Source of the DNA: Paramecium octaurelia
Taxonomy: Eukaryota; Ciliophora; Oligohymenophorea; Peniculida; Parameciidae
Direction of reading: 5' to 3'
Length of the DNA stretch: 64,000 nt
Assembly (NCBI GenBank): GCA_905182995.1
Contig: CAJJDP010000041.1
Span: forward strand, 370,577 to 434,576
In this document: in pieces, positions 48,861 to 61,567 of the stretch
Layout: each line of letters starts with the position of its first letter
How positions within the stretch are numbered: position 1 is the first letter of the stretch
Program-made: the position numbers and the translations under genes
Notes under the pieces: generated by a model
Databases searched by the model: none
Told to the model about the DNA's origin: nothing
Seen by the model: only the letters and a program-made list of their open reading frames with translations

Positions 48861-51800
48861 TCATGTATAGATTATTTCATATGCTGGATATGCTCTTCTT
48901 ATATCCATTGAGTAGAGGATAAACACATCACTTCCTTGAGTGTTGCCTGAAACACAATCAAAACCTTAAGAAGGTCTTTTGATACTTTGATCTGGTAATC
49001 TTACTTCGACTCTCCCAGTTGTTACCAAACAACATAAAAATATCAGTTTACCTACATTGTTTCCACCATCTGATTATTATAATTTATAGGAATAATTTCT
49101 TGAATAACTAGCATTTTCTGCAAAGTAGATACCAGCACCCCACATACCAATCTAAATTATAATTAATAATTACATTGCTGTAAGTTTAATCAAAAGCTTC
49201 CTTTAAGCCAGAATAGATTATTTAAGGATGAGACGTTCTGACTCCATGCCATAGATATCTTGAAATTTCATTATTTTTTAAGTTTGTACCTTATTATTTA
49301 TGTATCTCTATTAACTTATTTTTTTCAGCGATATAATTATCCCATAAGGATTTATTTTAAATTCTGTAAATCTCGTATATCTATCCTTTATCAGTCTTAT
49401 AAAACTAGTTCGCTATTTCTTAGTATTCTAAGGAGCTTGGTTACAAGGAAACTTTTAACAAATTTTGACTTTATGGTACCCAACCACTTGGATAAGACCT
49501 TTCTTAGGATTTAATTGAATTAATGTAATTGACAATCTTACTTTTTTTTTTCTCAAAAATCTTTAGAATAATTTTTTCCCCTTATTTAAATCTCCCAATG
49601 ATGGACAATGCAATTGATTAAATAAATTATTACAATTCTTAAAGTCCATTATCTGGAATGTTAGGAACATCAAATTTATACTCCAAAACCTATTTTTCCA
49701 ATTCAGCTTTGATCTATTTATATATCATTTCATTAAGTGCTCCATCAAATGATTATAGAGTTAATTGATCACAGGTAGATTTTTATTACACTAATTTGGA
49801 AATTTAGTTCTGAGATTCAACCAAAGTGAAGTCTTTACCAACTAATTTATTAGATTTTCCTTTTGCCTTATTCTTTTTTGGCAAGTATTAAGTGGGCTTT
49901 ATGATTCTCTTATATTGAGTCTCCTAATTCACTTAATACATCTCATTTTTTTTAAATTCTACATAATGTTTCTTATAAAAGATCTCGAATTATTTTATAT
50001 TGTTCAATTCTTACAGTATCAAATATTCATTTAGTTAATCGTCTAAAACGTCTTCATCAAAATAAAATCTCTTTGAGTTAGATATACTCTTTGAAATTAT
50101 TTTCTTCGTAGTTTTTAATGAGATATCAGTAACTATTTGTGAATCCAAATTAACAGAATGAGTTCCTGGCTGTTTGGAGAATGGAAATTTCAACATCACC
50201 TTCTAATCTTGGCCTGTCTGTAAAAATTAATCATATGCCTCATCTATTTATTTATTAATATCTTCATCATCATAATCTTTAAAGCTTTAATTATCTTACC
50301 ATTACCATTAATATTTTACTTAGCGTTCCTTCTCAGGAGGTTTCAATATATTTTTGAGTATTTTAGTCAACCAATCAATTTTGATATCTATCAACTCTGC
50401 AATGTAAATAGTTTCAATGGAGTTCTTTGAAAAATATAAATGATTTATAACACTATTCAATACCACTTAAGTAACTTAATTAAAACTGTATCCGCATGCC
50501 CCTCCTCCAAAAATAGGAAGAGTTAAAGTCTTTACATCTAAGTTGTGAATTTCTTTGAAAATCGCCTCTATATTAATTTAAATCTTTCCCAAATCCTCAT
50601 CTGTTACAAATCCTTCAGAATATACTGGTGTAGCAACATTAAGTATATATTTAATCTGTCTATCATTTGGCATCCTATAGGTAAAAACCTTTCCTATCTC
50701 TAACTCATAATTCTTTCTGATGTAATCCTAACAAGCTGATGAATATTATGTTCCTCCTAACTAAAAGATACTTTAAGCAACACCAGTTAATTATAATGAA
50801 TCGCCAAAAGATATTTTGTTATTACAAGAATTGACTATTGCATCACATTAAATAGTTGAGATGTCTCCATAGATTATTTGAATCTTCTTATTTTAATATT
50901 CCAAAGTACAGGCCGCCGATTTATCTGATTGTAATGATGTTGGAGTTTGAGAAGAAGTTGAAATTATTATTTCATTGTTCTTTTGTAATTTTTCCAACAG
51001 TGATTTAAAGCTTTTATCAATAAATTTGACTTCCTTGTCGGAGAATAAACAAGACTTGGTTGCAATTTCACTTTTAAATTATTGGATCTTTTTATTCATC
51101 TTCTCCTTTTCTATTTAAATCTATTTCTTAGATGCTTATATCATTATCTTATTCTCTTATGGAAAGCTAATCACTACAGCGTTTTCTTCATCAACATTGC
51201 CATCTTAAATAGGCTTAGAGTTTTACTTTTTAATTCTATTAAAAACCAATTTATTATCACATTCGATTATTACTGAAGTACAATTTTCTTTCTTTGATTG
51301 ATCAAACTATTTCTGCATTTATTTTATTTAATCTAAATCTTTTTATCTCCCAATGATCCCATATTCATTTTAACTCAATTTTGCTACCGCAACTTGATAC
51401 TAATCCTAAAATTAAATCTCCTTTAGACCTTAAAACTGTAAGAACTCTTTAAAATTAATCTTTAAGACTATGTAATCTATTTCATCCAAAAACTGAGTAA
51501 CTTTTGTACTTATATTATTAAATTTGTTTTCAACTTAATTAAAGTAAACCTCAATTATTACAGTCAGTGACTTATCAATAACATCAATCATTTAAATCTA
51601 GCATTGTCCAAATTCTGAAGCAATTTCAGTAAAAATTACTTTAAATAATTTTGATAATTAAGCTCTCTTACTCTCTAATACTTTAAATAAATCATTTTCA
51701 CATTAATATTCTATATTTTTACATTAAAATTGTTTAAGTAAAGTTTCTATTTTCTCTTTCTTTTCGAAAATTACGTCCTAATGCCCATTAAGTTCAATTG

Positions 51801-53661
51801 TTAATCCACCCCTATCATCTCTAGTTATGCATTCTTTTGAATTATTTTGATTTTCAAAAAGAGACCCTAAATATTTTTTCCACAGATTTATTTATGCTTT
51901 ATCAACTACTTTTATGATTATTGATGGATTGTAGATTTCATTTAATTGTTATTTCATAGCTTTTAATTTTTAATTAATCATTTCTTGTGTTTAATAGCCT
52001 TCTATCCATAGTTACAATTCAGCTTATACTGAATACTTTCCTTTTTATAAATTAAATATTGGAGTAGTAACTGTTATTTCTATAAATTCTCTTGCTTAAA
52101 GTGCTTATATGGATTTATCAATCTCGTTAATGTCCTTTTGTGGTTAGCAGTCAATATCGAAAGTTTCTTTAACATTCTTTATGTATTAAGGATCTTCAAA
52201 AAATTTCTAGAGCTTATCGTTTAAAATTTAGATATTTTCTGTCTAAATTTGATCAAATGAATTTATAACTAATATTTCATTGGTTTTTTTTTATAATGCT
52301 AATCCATCATTATATAAAGCTGTGTTAATCAAGGTCACCAGATTAAGATCAGATGTCAATATAATAATTGGATGATGAAAACCAAGCTCTCTGCAAAAGG
52401 ATTATTTGATTCTGGGTACATTCATTAATTTTATTTTGGAAATAGCCTCAAATTCTGATTTGCATTCTTATATCAATATGATGTGACTATCCCATTTATT
52501 TTTGAAAATTTAATAAAACTTTTTAGCGTTTTCTTCGTAGCGCTGATCTAATGGATTTATTTTATATTGATATTTTGGATAGCTTATTAATATTTTTGAG
52601 TTGTAGTTTTCTGCTTCTCGGTATAGATTTTCAATCATGAGACTATGTAGAATGATCATTTTATCCTTTTAAGAGATGTTGTTTTCCTATTGTTCTTTTA
52701 CTTAGTAAGTCCTATTTTCACGTAATTAGTCTTCAATGTCAAATGGCTATATCTTTAATCTCAATTCTTATAGTTCCAAGTAAATTTCATTCAGTCTCTA
52801 TTCAACAATTGGTTTAATATTAGAAATTTTAATTTCGATGTCTGCATATTGAAAAAAATAATCTATTAATCTATGATAACAACGATAACAATCCTCTTTT
52901 TACTCTTCTTTTAGAAGCGAAGTTATTATTGATTTGGGGATCTGAGAACTCGAATTTATTTAGGAATTATTTTTTGAAAGCTAATTGTTCTGATTAATTT
53001 AGACTTCGGTAAAGCCAGTATCATTTTGAGTTTGATGTTAAATGAGCTATAAATCTTACAAGACATTCAATTGATTTGTTTATTCTTATTGTGTTGGTAC
53101 TTATTGACTAAATTAGAATTAATTTTAATAAAGAGGTTGAACAGGAATTGAGGATTACTGTTAAAATGGTAAGGGTTGTTGTTAATATTATTATTGCTAT
53201 TGATATTACTATTATTTATATTATTGTTATTATTATTATTATTATTATTGCTATTGTTATTGCTATTGTTATTATTATTGATATTAGTATTGCTATTGTT
53301 ATTATTGGTATTATTGCTATTACTAATGTTATTATTGATATTAGTGTTAAGATTGCTATTATGATTTTTAAGGCTAATTTGATTAATACAAAGAATCTTA
53401 ATTCTAAGGATAATCGCCAAGTTAATTATATTAATAATATTAAGACTTGGGTTCATAAATATTTGAATTTATTTGTTGTTCATTATTACTATAATATGTG
53501 CTAGCTTGAGAATATTGCTTAAACTCATTGGAATTTGTATATTTTTATTCATATAGGTCCTTCTGTTAATTCTATCTATCTTTATTAGATCTTTTATTGT
53601 TATTTTTTTTATTATTATTTGTTTTGTAACCTTTTAAAGGTAGGTCTTAATTATTTTACAT
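48861..53661 (-). CDS. PolyQ-macro-WWE-PARP protein, PARP14-like
   Basis: 1592 residues; the only intron I find is 49152-49173 (22 nt) and the frame closes exactly. Order: Gln/Asn/Tyr-rich N-terminus with a polyQ tract near 105-155; a long helical/KH-like middle; a macro domain about 930-1105 (GDISTIQCDAIVNSCNN, LNVATPVYSEG, TLPIFGGGACGYSFNQV); a WWE-like segment near 1235 (VEFKKNEMYQVNQETQYKRI); and the PARP catalytic domain from about 1430. WHGVR gives the NAD-binding His and IGMWGAGIYFAENASYS the Tyr. At the Glu position of the H-Y-E triad the C-terminal YPAYEIIYT has Ala. So mono-ADP-ribosylation or no activity is expected. ADP-ribosyl binding by the macro domain is likely. Confidence 0.9.
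53195..53345 (-). repeat. TAA/TAG/CAA tract coding polyglutamine
   Basis: Trinucleotide-like ATT/GTT tract on the plus strand. In the PARP frame it reads as mixed CAA, TAA and TAG codons, all Gln, with a few Tyr and His. In another minus frame it reads polyAsn, and on the plus strand poly-Ile/Val or poly-Leu; those are shadows. Confidence 0.85.
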
Positions 53662-54309
53662 TTTTTTTTAATAATCAACTTTTAATAATCCTCCATAAGA
53701 ATCAAATTCATCCTTTATTTATGAATGCTTAAATGAGAACCCCCATTAATTCATTTTAAGGAATTACACTAAATTTAATAAAAATATGATAATATCAAAT
53801 GGATTTAATTATGATTGATTTAAAGCTTATTGGAAAGGAGTCTTATTTTACTTATCAATTAATTTGAGCATAATTATCAATCATTAAGAAGAATAATAAT
53901 AACTATATTATAGACATCTAAATTTTGAATATATTTTAATTATAAATAGATCCCATTAATTAATTTTAATGAACTAATATATTTTAAATATCAAAGCTAT
54001 ATTCAATTCTTAAATCTCTGTATTTTTGAGCGTATGAAAATGATCAATAGATGGATTTTCAATCTGATGACCAAATAACTCAAACGTGATTCGAAGTATT
54101 TACCAAATTATAAGATAAAAATAAATGAACCTGAAGAATAATTATTTTTAATTAAATTAATTAATATTATTACTATAAAAAAAGTAATTTTTGATGCTAG
54201 ATACTTAATACTTCGACAAGGTTCTCCCAGTTGCTTAAATGTAGTCAAAATTGATCATCATATTAGAGTGGCTTCCAGCTAGCCATAAGTCAATAAGTTA
54301 TTTAATGAA
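53662..54309. other. AT-rich divergent spacer
   Basis: A 648-bp region between the PARP start and the ODF3-like start. The ODF3 frame is open upstream for about 130 bp without an ATG. Nothing else is supported. Confidence 0.4.
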
Positions 54310-55311
54310 ATGAGACTGAGTGCATATTCAAATAGGTCAGGTATGACAACAAAACTAAATTCAAATCCCAGAATTCGAATAAAAACTCAAGAATAAGCCT
54401 TGTCAAACCCTGAAAACTCTAATTCCTACACATATTAAAGACAGAACTCTTAAAGGTCAAAATAGAGTGTAGGGCCAGGTTCCTATGAGATATAACATCC
54501 GGCTCATCTATAATATAACCGTCCCTTCATTAGTTTTACCAAAGGGAAAAGAAAATAGTTAAAACAATTCTAAAATCCAGGACCTGGATAATACAATATT
54601 CTATCGAATAAGTAATCAAAAACATTCGTTTTCAATTCAAGACATTGTAGTGAACACCATTAAGAGTTCCCAGGTCCTGGTACATATGACTTGAATCAAA
54701 AATCTTAGAGAAGCATATCCTTTGGCACAGCAAGAAAATTATCTCAAGAAAATACAAAGTTTATAACTCCTGGGCCTGGAGCCTATAAAATAGATTAGAA
54801 AGTAGAGAGAAAAAAAATAGATAGAATAGAGCGACTACTCAAACCCAAACTTATGGTCAGATCTTATTACAATAGAAAGGAAGATAAATATATCCAAGAA
54901 CTAATGAAATAAAAAGAAATTAAAGAAAAAGAAACCCTAAGTTAAAGACCAAAATCTGCAATGCAAATGAAATAAGTGGCTAGAAGAAAAAAGATGGAAA
55001 AATTTAGAAGGAGTAGTCAAGAAAAATTTGGTCCTCCTGGTCCTGGAAGCTATGATATAAAAGATTTCATTGAGATCGATCAGGTGGATAAGAAACACTC
55101 AAAAAGATAAAAATCAAGCATTGAGGACAAATAAAAGCCATTTGATTTAATAGGACCTGGTAGCTATGATATTAAAGATTTTCTTTATTAATCTGAATAT
55201 ATAAAAAAAAGTAACACTAATACAAGTTTTGGGAAATCAAGAAGATTTTAGGTTGAAAAGTATTCAGAATTAGGACCTGGAAGTTATGAATTAGTAGTAG
55301 AGTAACAATGA
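54310..55311 (+). CDS. ODF3/SHIPPO-like microtubule-associated protein
   Basis: 333 residues, single exon. It carries seven STPGR/SHIPPO repeats of the form PGPGxY: VGPGSYEI, NPGPGQYNI, FPGPGTYDL, TPGPGAYKI, PPGPGSYDI, IGPGSYDI and LGPGSYEL, spread from about residue 50 to the end. A basic coiled stretch (ARRKKMEKFRRSSQ) lies between repeats 4 and 5. Proteins of this family sit on or inside axonemal doublets and sperm outer fibres. The start is the first in-frame ATG; an earlier ATG near 54195 is in another frame. The last 200 bp are repeated after the N at 56438. Confidence 0.88.
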
Positions 55312-56437
55312 ATCAAAATTATTTAAAAAGGTTTCAAAAAATATTATTTTCAATATTGAAAACACAACATCTTTTCTAAAATTTAAATATATTATTTTAA
55401 ATCTTAAAAAATAATTGACAATCTATGTAAGTCTTTGAAAGATTTTAAATTTTATCTCTTATTTTTTTATTTAAAATATATTATTCATTCTATTTATAGA
55501 GGTCAATTCTGAATAATTTAATATTCCAATTTAAAATACAATAGAGAGGTTGAAGAGTGTTAGTAAAGTAATTTCATAAGGAATTTATGAATCATTTAGA
55601 TTAAAGTGCTTTACTTCATTCATTTAATACCAATATGAGAGATGGGTAAGATGAAATGAGCAAATAAGAGTCTTTTTATGATTAGGAATGTATTATGAGG
55701 CATAATCACACCTGATACACAACCTATTGGAGAATATATTTACTTAAATGAATGTAAAATTAACAATATAAGTTAGGATTCTCCAAAAAAATAACCTAAT
55801 TCACAAGAATGTTAGAGAATATTGTTATTCTATATCATGAAAAAATCATTTTTTTATATAATTAGAGTATGATTGCTAGCTCTGACATTATATTAAATCT
55901 TATTAATAGAGAGATCTATCTTTCTTTGAATATAGATTATTATTATTGATTCGTAACTCTAATTTTGTAAATTATCGTTCTTAATTAATTAGATATTATT
56001 TTTTAATAAATATTAAAGTTTTAATATGTTGTAATTGAGGTTGAGATATCTAGTTTATCTTGAAAAAGTCTTAAATGAGTTGATTTATAGTATGGTGTAT
56101 AAATATAATTTCAAATTAATGTACTTACGGTGAATGTATTTCAATATATCATCTCTTTAAATTTGGCATTCAAGTTTTTAGATTTCTTGGGTGATTTGTT
56201 TCCATTTTATGATTGGCTTAAAGTGAGAGATTAAGGATCGTGAGTAATTTAGACTTTAGATTTAAGCTAGAACTTACCATAATAATAAATTTTACATTTT
56301 CTTAAGAATGAGAGGTATGCTATATAATACCTAGAGATGGTTATCTTTCTAAATCTAAGAATAAATCATCCATTCTATCCTAATCCCCAACAATGTTACA
56401 GACAAGAGGAGTAAATTGAACTGATTAAATATTGGGT
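55112..56437. repeat. Perfect 1.33 kb direct copy A
   Basis: Identical to 56439-57764 as far as I can read, offset 1327 bp, with a single N between. It holds the end of the ODF3-like gene and downstream small frames. Confidence 0.95.
55587..55872 (+). CDS. Possible small two-exon gene, not resolved
   Basis: ATG 55587 opens 42 codons (MNHLDQSALLHSF...) to TGA 55713-55715. A protein-like stretch continues in another frame (PDTQPIGEYIYLNECKINN) to TGA 55870-55872. No GT...AG intron of normal size joins the two correctly. It may be one small gene with a missed intron or a sequence error. Confidence 0.3.
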
Positions 56438-56438
56438 N
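56438..56438. other. Single N, assembly join
   Basis: One N between perfect copies. It aligns with A at 55111 and T at 57765. Confidence 0.95.
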
Positions 56439-56638
56439 AATCAAGCATTGAGGACAAATAAAAGCCATTTGATTTAATAGGACCTGGTAGCTATGATATT
56501 AAAGATTTTCTTTATTAATCTGAATATATAAAAAAAAGTAACACTAATACAAGTTTTGGGAAATCAAGAAGATTTTAGGTTGAAAAGTATTCAGAATTAG
56601 GACCTGGAAGTTATGAATTAGTAGTAGAGTAACAATGA
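56439..56638 (+). pseudogene. ODF3-like 3' fragment in copy B, probably artefact
   Basis: The last 65 codons of the ODF3-like gene, including two SHIPPO repeats and the stop at 56636-56638, with no start. Identical to 55112-55311. Confidence 0.85.
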
Positions 56639-56913
56639 ATCAAAATTATTTAAAAAGGTTTCAAAAAATATTATTTTCAATATTGAAAACACAACATCTT
56701 TTCTAAAATTTAAATATATTATTTTAAATCTTAAAAAATAATTGACAATCTATGTAAGTCTTTGAAAGATTTTAAATTTTATCTCTTATTTTTTTATTTA
56801 AAATATATTATTCATTCTATTTATAGAGGTCAATTCTGAATAATTTAATATTCCAATTTAAAATACAATAGAGAGGTTGAAGAGTGTTAGTAAAGTAATT
56901 TCATAAGGAATTT

Positions 56914-57199
56914 ATGAATCATTTAGATTAAAGTGCTTTACTTCATTCATTTAATACCAATATGAGAGATGGGTAAGATGAAATGAGCAAATAAGAGTCT
57001 TTTTATGATTAGGAATGTATTATGAGGCATAATCACACCTGATACACAACCTATTGGAGAATATATTTACTTAAATGAATGTAAAATTAACAATATAAGT
57101 TAGGATTCTCCAAAAAAATAACCTAATTCACAAGAATGTTAGAGAATATTGTTATTCTATATCATGAAAAAATCATTTTTTTATATAATTAGAGTATGA
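56914..57199 (+). CDS. Second copy of the unresolved small gene
   Basis: Identical to 55587-55872, shifted by 1327 bp. Probably the same locus assembled twice. Confidence 0.25.
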
Positions 57200-57570
57200 T
57201 TGCTAGCTCTGACATTATATTAAATCTTATTAATAGAGAGATCTATCTTTCTTTGAATATAGATTATTATTATTGATTCGTAACTCTAATTTTGTAAATT
57301 ATCGTTCTTAATTAATTAGATATTATTTTTTAATAAATATTAAAGTTTTAATATGTTGTAATTGAGGTTGAGATATCTAGTTTATCTTGAAAAAGTCTTA
57401 AATGAGTTGATTTATAGTATGGTGTATAAATATAATTTCAAATTAATGTACTTACGGTGAATGTATTTCAATATATCATCTCTTTAAATTTGGCATTCAA
57501 GTTTTTAGATTTCTTGGGTGATTTGTTTCCATTTTATGATTGGCTTAAAGTGAGAGATTAAGGATCGTGA

Positions 57571-57843
57571 GTAATTTAGACTTTAGATTTAAGCTAGAAC
57601 TTACCATAATAATAAATTTTACATTTTCTTAAGAATGAGAGGTATGCTATATAATACCTAGAGATGGTTATCTTTCTAAATCTAAGAATAAATCATCCAT
57701 TCTATCCTAATCCCCAACAATGTTACAGACAAGAGGAGTAAATTGAACTGATTAAATATTGGGTTGTGATGTTGTTTCAATTTAATCGTCATCCTTTTTT
57801 AGATATGTGGTTTGTGAGCTAACTTAACAACTTCCCATATTGA
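57571..57843 (+). CDS. Coding-like frame across the copy B right edge
   Basis: An open frame from after TGA 57568-57570 to TGA 57841-57843, protein-like in its second half (YRQEEQIELIKYWVVM, RHPFLDMWFVSQ). A possible ATG is at 57664. It crosses the right border of copy B into unique sequence, and the matching frame in copy A is cut by the N. This supports copy B as the true junction. A competing 20-nt intron reading exists, so exon structure is open. Confidence 0.3.
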
Positions 57844-58071
57844 ATTTACTTTAAAAATTTTATTATTGGACTTTAAACTTATTGTAATTCATATAAATCT
57901 TTGTCAATTAAATACAGATTTTGGCTTCAATAAAAAATTAGAAAACATTTAGAATCATTTAATTACAGATTAATTTAAAATGTTTAATAATATATTACTT
58001 TAATTAATATAATCAATATTATATATTGTAATACAATTGTAATGCTGATATTGATTATCGAATAAAAATTA

Positions 58072-60510
58072 TCAAAATTTGGCTTTTCTGATTTAAAGAT
58101 ATTTGGATCCTTCATCCCAAATCACTAAGTATTCACCATTTGGCGATAATGAACCATAATTACAATAGTGACCTACTTCAATCACTTAAGAAATCGAAAA
58201 TTTATCATCAACTAACTTTTTCAAAACATAAACATATCTTCCATGTTTATTAATAACAATTTATTTTTTCTCATTATATAGAGATGGAAAAAAGTTTTAA
58301 TATCCATTATTAGATGGTAATAATTAGATATTTTAAGTACTCTATTCAAATTAATTAAAGTTACTATTTAACTAAAATATTATTGATTAATTAATGTTTC
58401 TTGGTTGCCATATCAACAAATTGTTTTAAACAAAACATATTCGATATCCATAATCACTATTTTTAATTATTTATTTCAATTTCCACTCTTTGAACTCGTC
58501 AATTTCCCAAATAATAATCAACTTATCTTCTCCACATGATACAAACAACTCTTAAGACTTGCTAAGACTTATACATCTAACATAGGCTTAATGATTGATT
58601 AAAACTTAAACCTATATCCATTTTAATTATTCATTTTTTCTCCACACCCTTATAGACTTATCACAACTGCAGGATAAAATTTAATCACCTTTATTATCAA
58701 ACAATAGACAATCTATTTATCTCTTATGTCCTTATAGTATCTAAGTACAAGTCCATTAATTTTCAATAAGTTACCAGTATCTAATAGATTTATCTGTACT
58801 TCCAGATATGAAAACTTGTTTACTCGAACTGAAAAACAAGGAAATAACTAAGTTAGTATGTCCAGTCAATTATTATTTTTTTTTGATTTTTCCATTATTG
58901 AAATCCCAAACAGTTATGTCATTTTAACAGCCACTAATCATAATGCTATTATCTTGATTAAATGATATGGCATGACAGTTTTATTCCAATAGATACTTTT
59001 CAATTAGTTCATAATTACTTTCTTATTTAATTTCCACAAGATTCTCCTCTACTACTTATTTTTGGGTTTCTTGAATTTTTGATTTTACTTATGCAGAGGC
59101 GCTTCTTGTTTAACGATTTTCATTTATATTTGATAATGTCAACAAATTGAATTCTTTGTAGGTTTAATTGGTGCTTTTGTAATCTTGAGATTCTTAAGAT
59201 TTTTGAGTTAACAATTCCAATTGATTGCTGTTTGAGGTTTCTCTATTTTCAATTATAAAAAAATTAATATTATGGGTTTATTGGTCTGACTAACTTGTTG
59301 CTTTACTTATTTCTTGAGAATTGCATAATGTAGATCTTAGGTTGTCATATAAATTTTATTAGTATTGTTATAATTATAATAATTATTCTTTTAATTAAGA
59401 GAGAATAGAATTTTGCATTTAATGATATTCTTAAAAAATGATACATTATTAATTTTCTTCTGATTTGCTTATAATGTCAATCATTTCTTGGAGTTCAGAA
59501 TAATTCAGATTTTAAATGTCATAATTATTTGAATTGAGACTTAAGACAATTTTTTATTTCATGGCCAATATGTTGTCTTCGAAATTAATCCTTAAATTCT
59601 TGATCTATTCAACAATTTAATTTTCAATTTTTATGATCTATTCCTAAACTTATTCGTATTATTATTCCTTATCAAGTATTTATTATTGAAAATAATTAGA
59701 CCTTCTCATCTCAAATTATTTCAATTTCTCTTAGGCCTTTGTTAAGGAGATATATGAGGAGGGCATACATTCTATACAGCATAACCTCCTCTATTTTTCA
59801 GTCACATGATTCACATCAAATAAAATAATTTCTTTGCCATGTTTTTGGCAATTAAAATTCAGGTTAGGAGTTCTCTCATTGAATTTTTTCTAAGAAATTG
59901 TTTATAGTAATTTTTATATTTAATTTTGGGACTTCACATTTTAATCTTTTATTTAATATTATTTTTTGAGATCTTTCGAAATCGATAAACAGTCTTATAC
60001 TTCTTATAATTTGCTTAATTTCTATAATTCCTTAGATAGTGATTGTATCCAACTAAATTCATCTTCTCCTCTGTGTTATTAACCGTAACTGGATTCACAA
60101 CTAACTATGAATTGGAGATAATCATCTAAAGTCTTTTCATGATCCTCTTGAGTATTCTGCTCTCTCAAAGATCTTTGATTTTCATATTCTAGTTAATTTT
60201 GAATCAATTAAATTCCTTTATCTAATTGAACATTCAGATCATTTTTCAACTAACTCAAAGTATCTATTATTTTACTAAGATATGCTTTTATTAATTAATG
60301 CTTTTCGATTTGCAACTACTTAATAATTGCAAGTTTAGTTTCATACAACTTTTAGATTTCGTTAATTGGAACAACAGGATAATGAGCATTTCCTGTGAGA
60401 CAATATAGGCACATAAGAACATCCTATACTTATTTATTGGCAGAAAGTTTAATTGCAACTACTTCACTGTTATGAATTGGACATATATTCTAAAAAATAT
60501 GAGACAACAT
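58072..60510 (-). CDS. Zinc-finger/coiled-coil/WD40 protein 2
   Basis: 812 residues in one exon. Two B-box-like Cys/His clusters lie in the first half: CPIHNSE with CLYC near 10-40, and CQKHGKEIIL with CCIEC near 260-290. Long Gln-rich coiled coils follow each. WD40 blades begin near 530: NCHAISFNQDNSIMISGC with ITVWDF, LTGHTNLVISLFFSSS with KSIRYW, GHKRQIDCLLFDNKGD with KSIRVWR, and SCGEDKLIIIWE. It ends with a LVIWDEGSKYLQ blade. The domain order matches the gene at 42550, with an extra finger-coil unit, so the two are paralogs. Function is probably scaffolding; no enzyme motif is seen. Confidence 0.88.
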
Positions 60511-61567
60511 TAACACTAATAATTTATGAAAAGTAATTATCAAAATAATAAAAATATTATTAATAATTAATCTCTTATAAAATACTCTTGCATCTTTTCT
60601 TAGGTAAAAATAATAATGAGAACTTACATCATAAAATCTCATCCAAATCTCATCCAAATAATATCTAAAATATTATTTTCATAAATCATACTTGCTAAGA
60701 GGAGACAAGTTCATTTATAAATATATAATTTATGGTATTCATTTATAAATTATGATCTTTAATCAATATTAATTTTTGATGAAAATAATCCAAAATTATA
60801 ATAATAAATTATAATAAGCATGTTACTTTATTTAACAATAGCTAAGCATAAGTACTCTGAAAATATAAGTTACTAAATTTGTTCTGAAATTATAAGGTTA
60901 TAATTAAGTTTAAGTTAGTGAAATAATTATTGCTTAGCAATTATCCATTCTTTTTCCATAATTTGTGTTAATAAGAAACATAGTTACCATCCAATTTTCA
61001 TTAAAAACATAATTATAGAGATTTAAAAAATGGTTAATAATGCAAATAATAATAACATTTAATAAAATTCATAGGAGTTTTTTCACCTGATCACAAATTT
61101 TTCCTAATTTTATTGATAATTTTTACTCAAACCTTCATAAGTAATTTTCCCTTCAACTTCAAAATCGCCCAAAAATTTTTCTATGTAAATTCTTCAACTT
61201 ATTTCTATTAAGTTTTTAACAATTAAGTATAATTATTGAAAAAAAGTAATGTAAAAATAATTTCCTACTATTTTGCTGACTTAACATTCTTTATCTAGAC
61301 AGAGTGTAGTTGTAATATGTCGTTGCTAAAATCTGAATTGACATCCTTCTATGTACTTTTCTCCAATTATATCATTTATTTTTTACATTGAAATTATAAT
61401 TAATTTTATATTCTTTATTATTTTTCCCCTCTTTCTCTGACAATTTGATATTTGAAATTTGATATCTAATATATTAAAAGCACTTTATAATTCATTTTTA
61501 TATATATTTGACTATAAATAAAAAGATATTATTAATGATATAATAACATAGTTATAAATTGTTTACT
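60511..61567. other. AT-rich spacer, about 1.06 kb
   Basis: No supported frame. It holds a short direct repeat (AAATCTCATCC twice near 60640-60655) and many A/T runs. It lies upstream of the minus-strand WD40 gene and downstream of the coiled-coil gene. Confidence 0.45.

Larger units (their letters stand above)
56439..57764. repeat. Perfect 1.33 kb direct copy B
   Basis: Second copy, continuous with unique sequence on the right. Collapsing the two leaves one ODF3 gene and one set of downstream frames. Confidence 0.95.

Noticed and set aside
53148-53504. Plus-strand poly-Ile/Val and poly-Leu frames and a minus-strand polyAsn frame
   Set aside because: All are alternate readings of the TAA/CAA polyglutamine tract of the PARP gene, whose frame runs unbroken on both sides.
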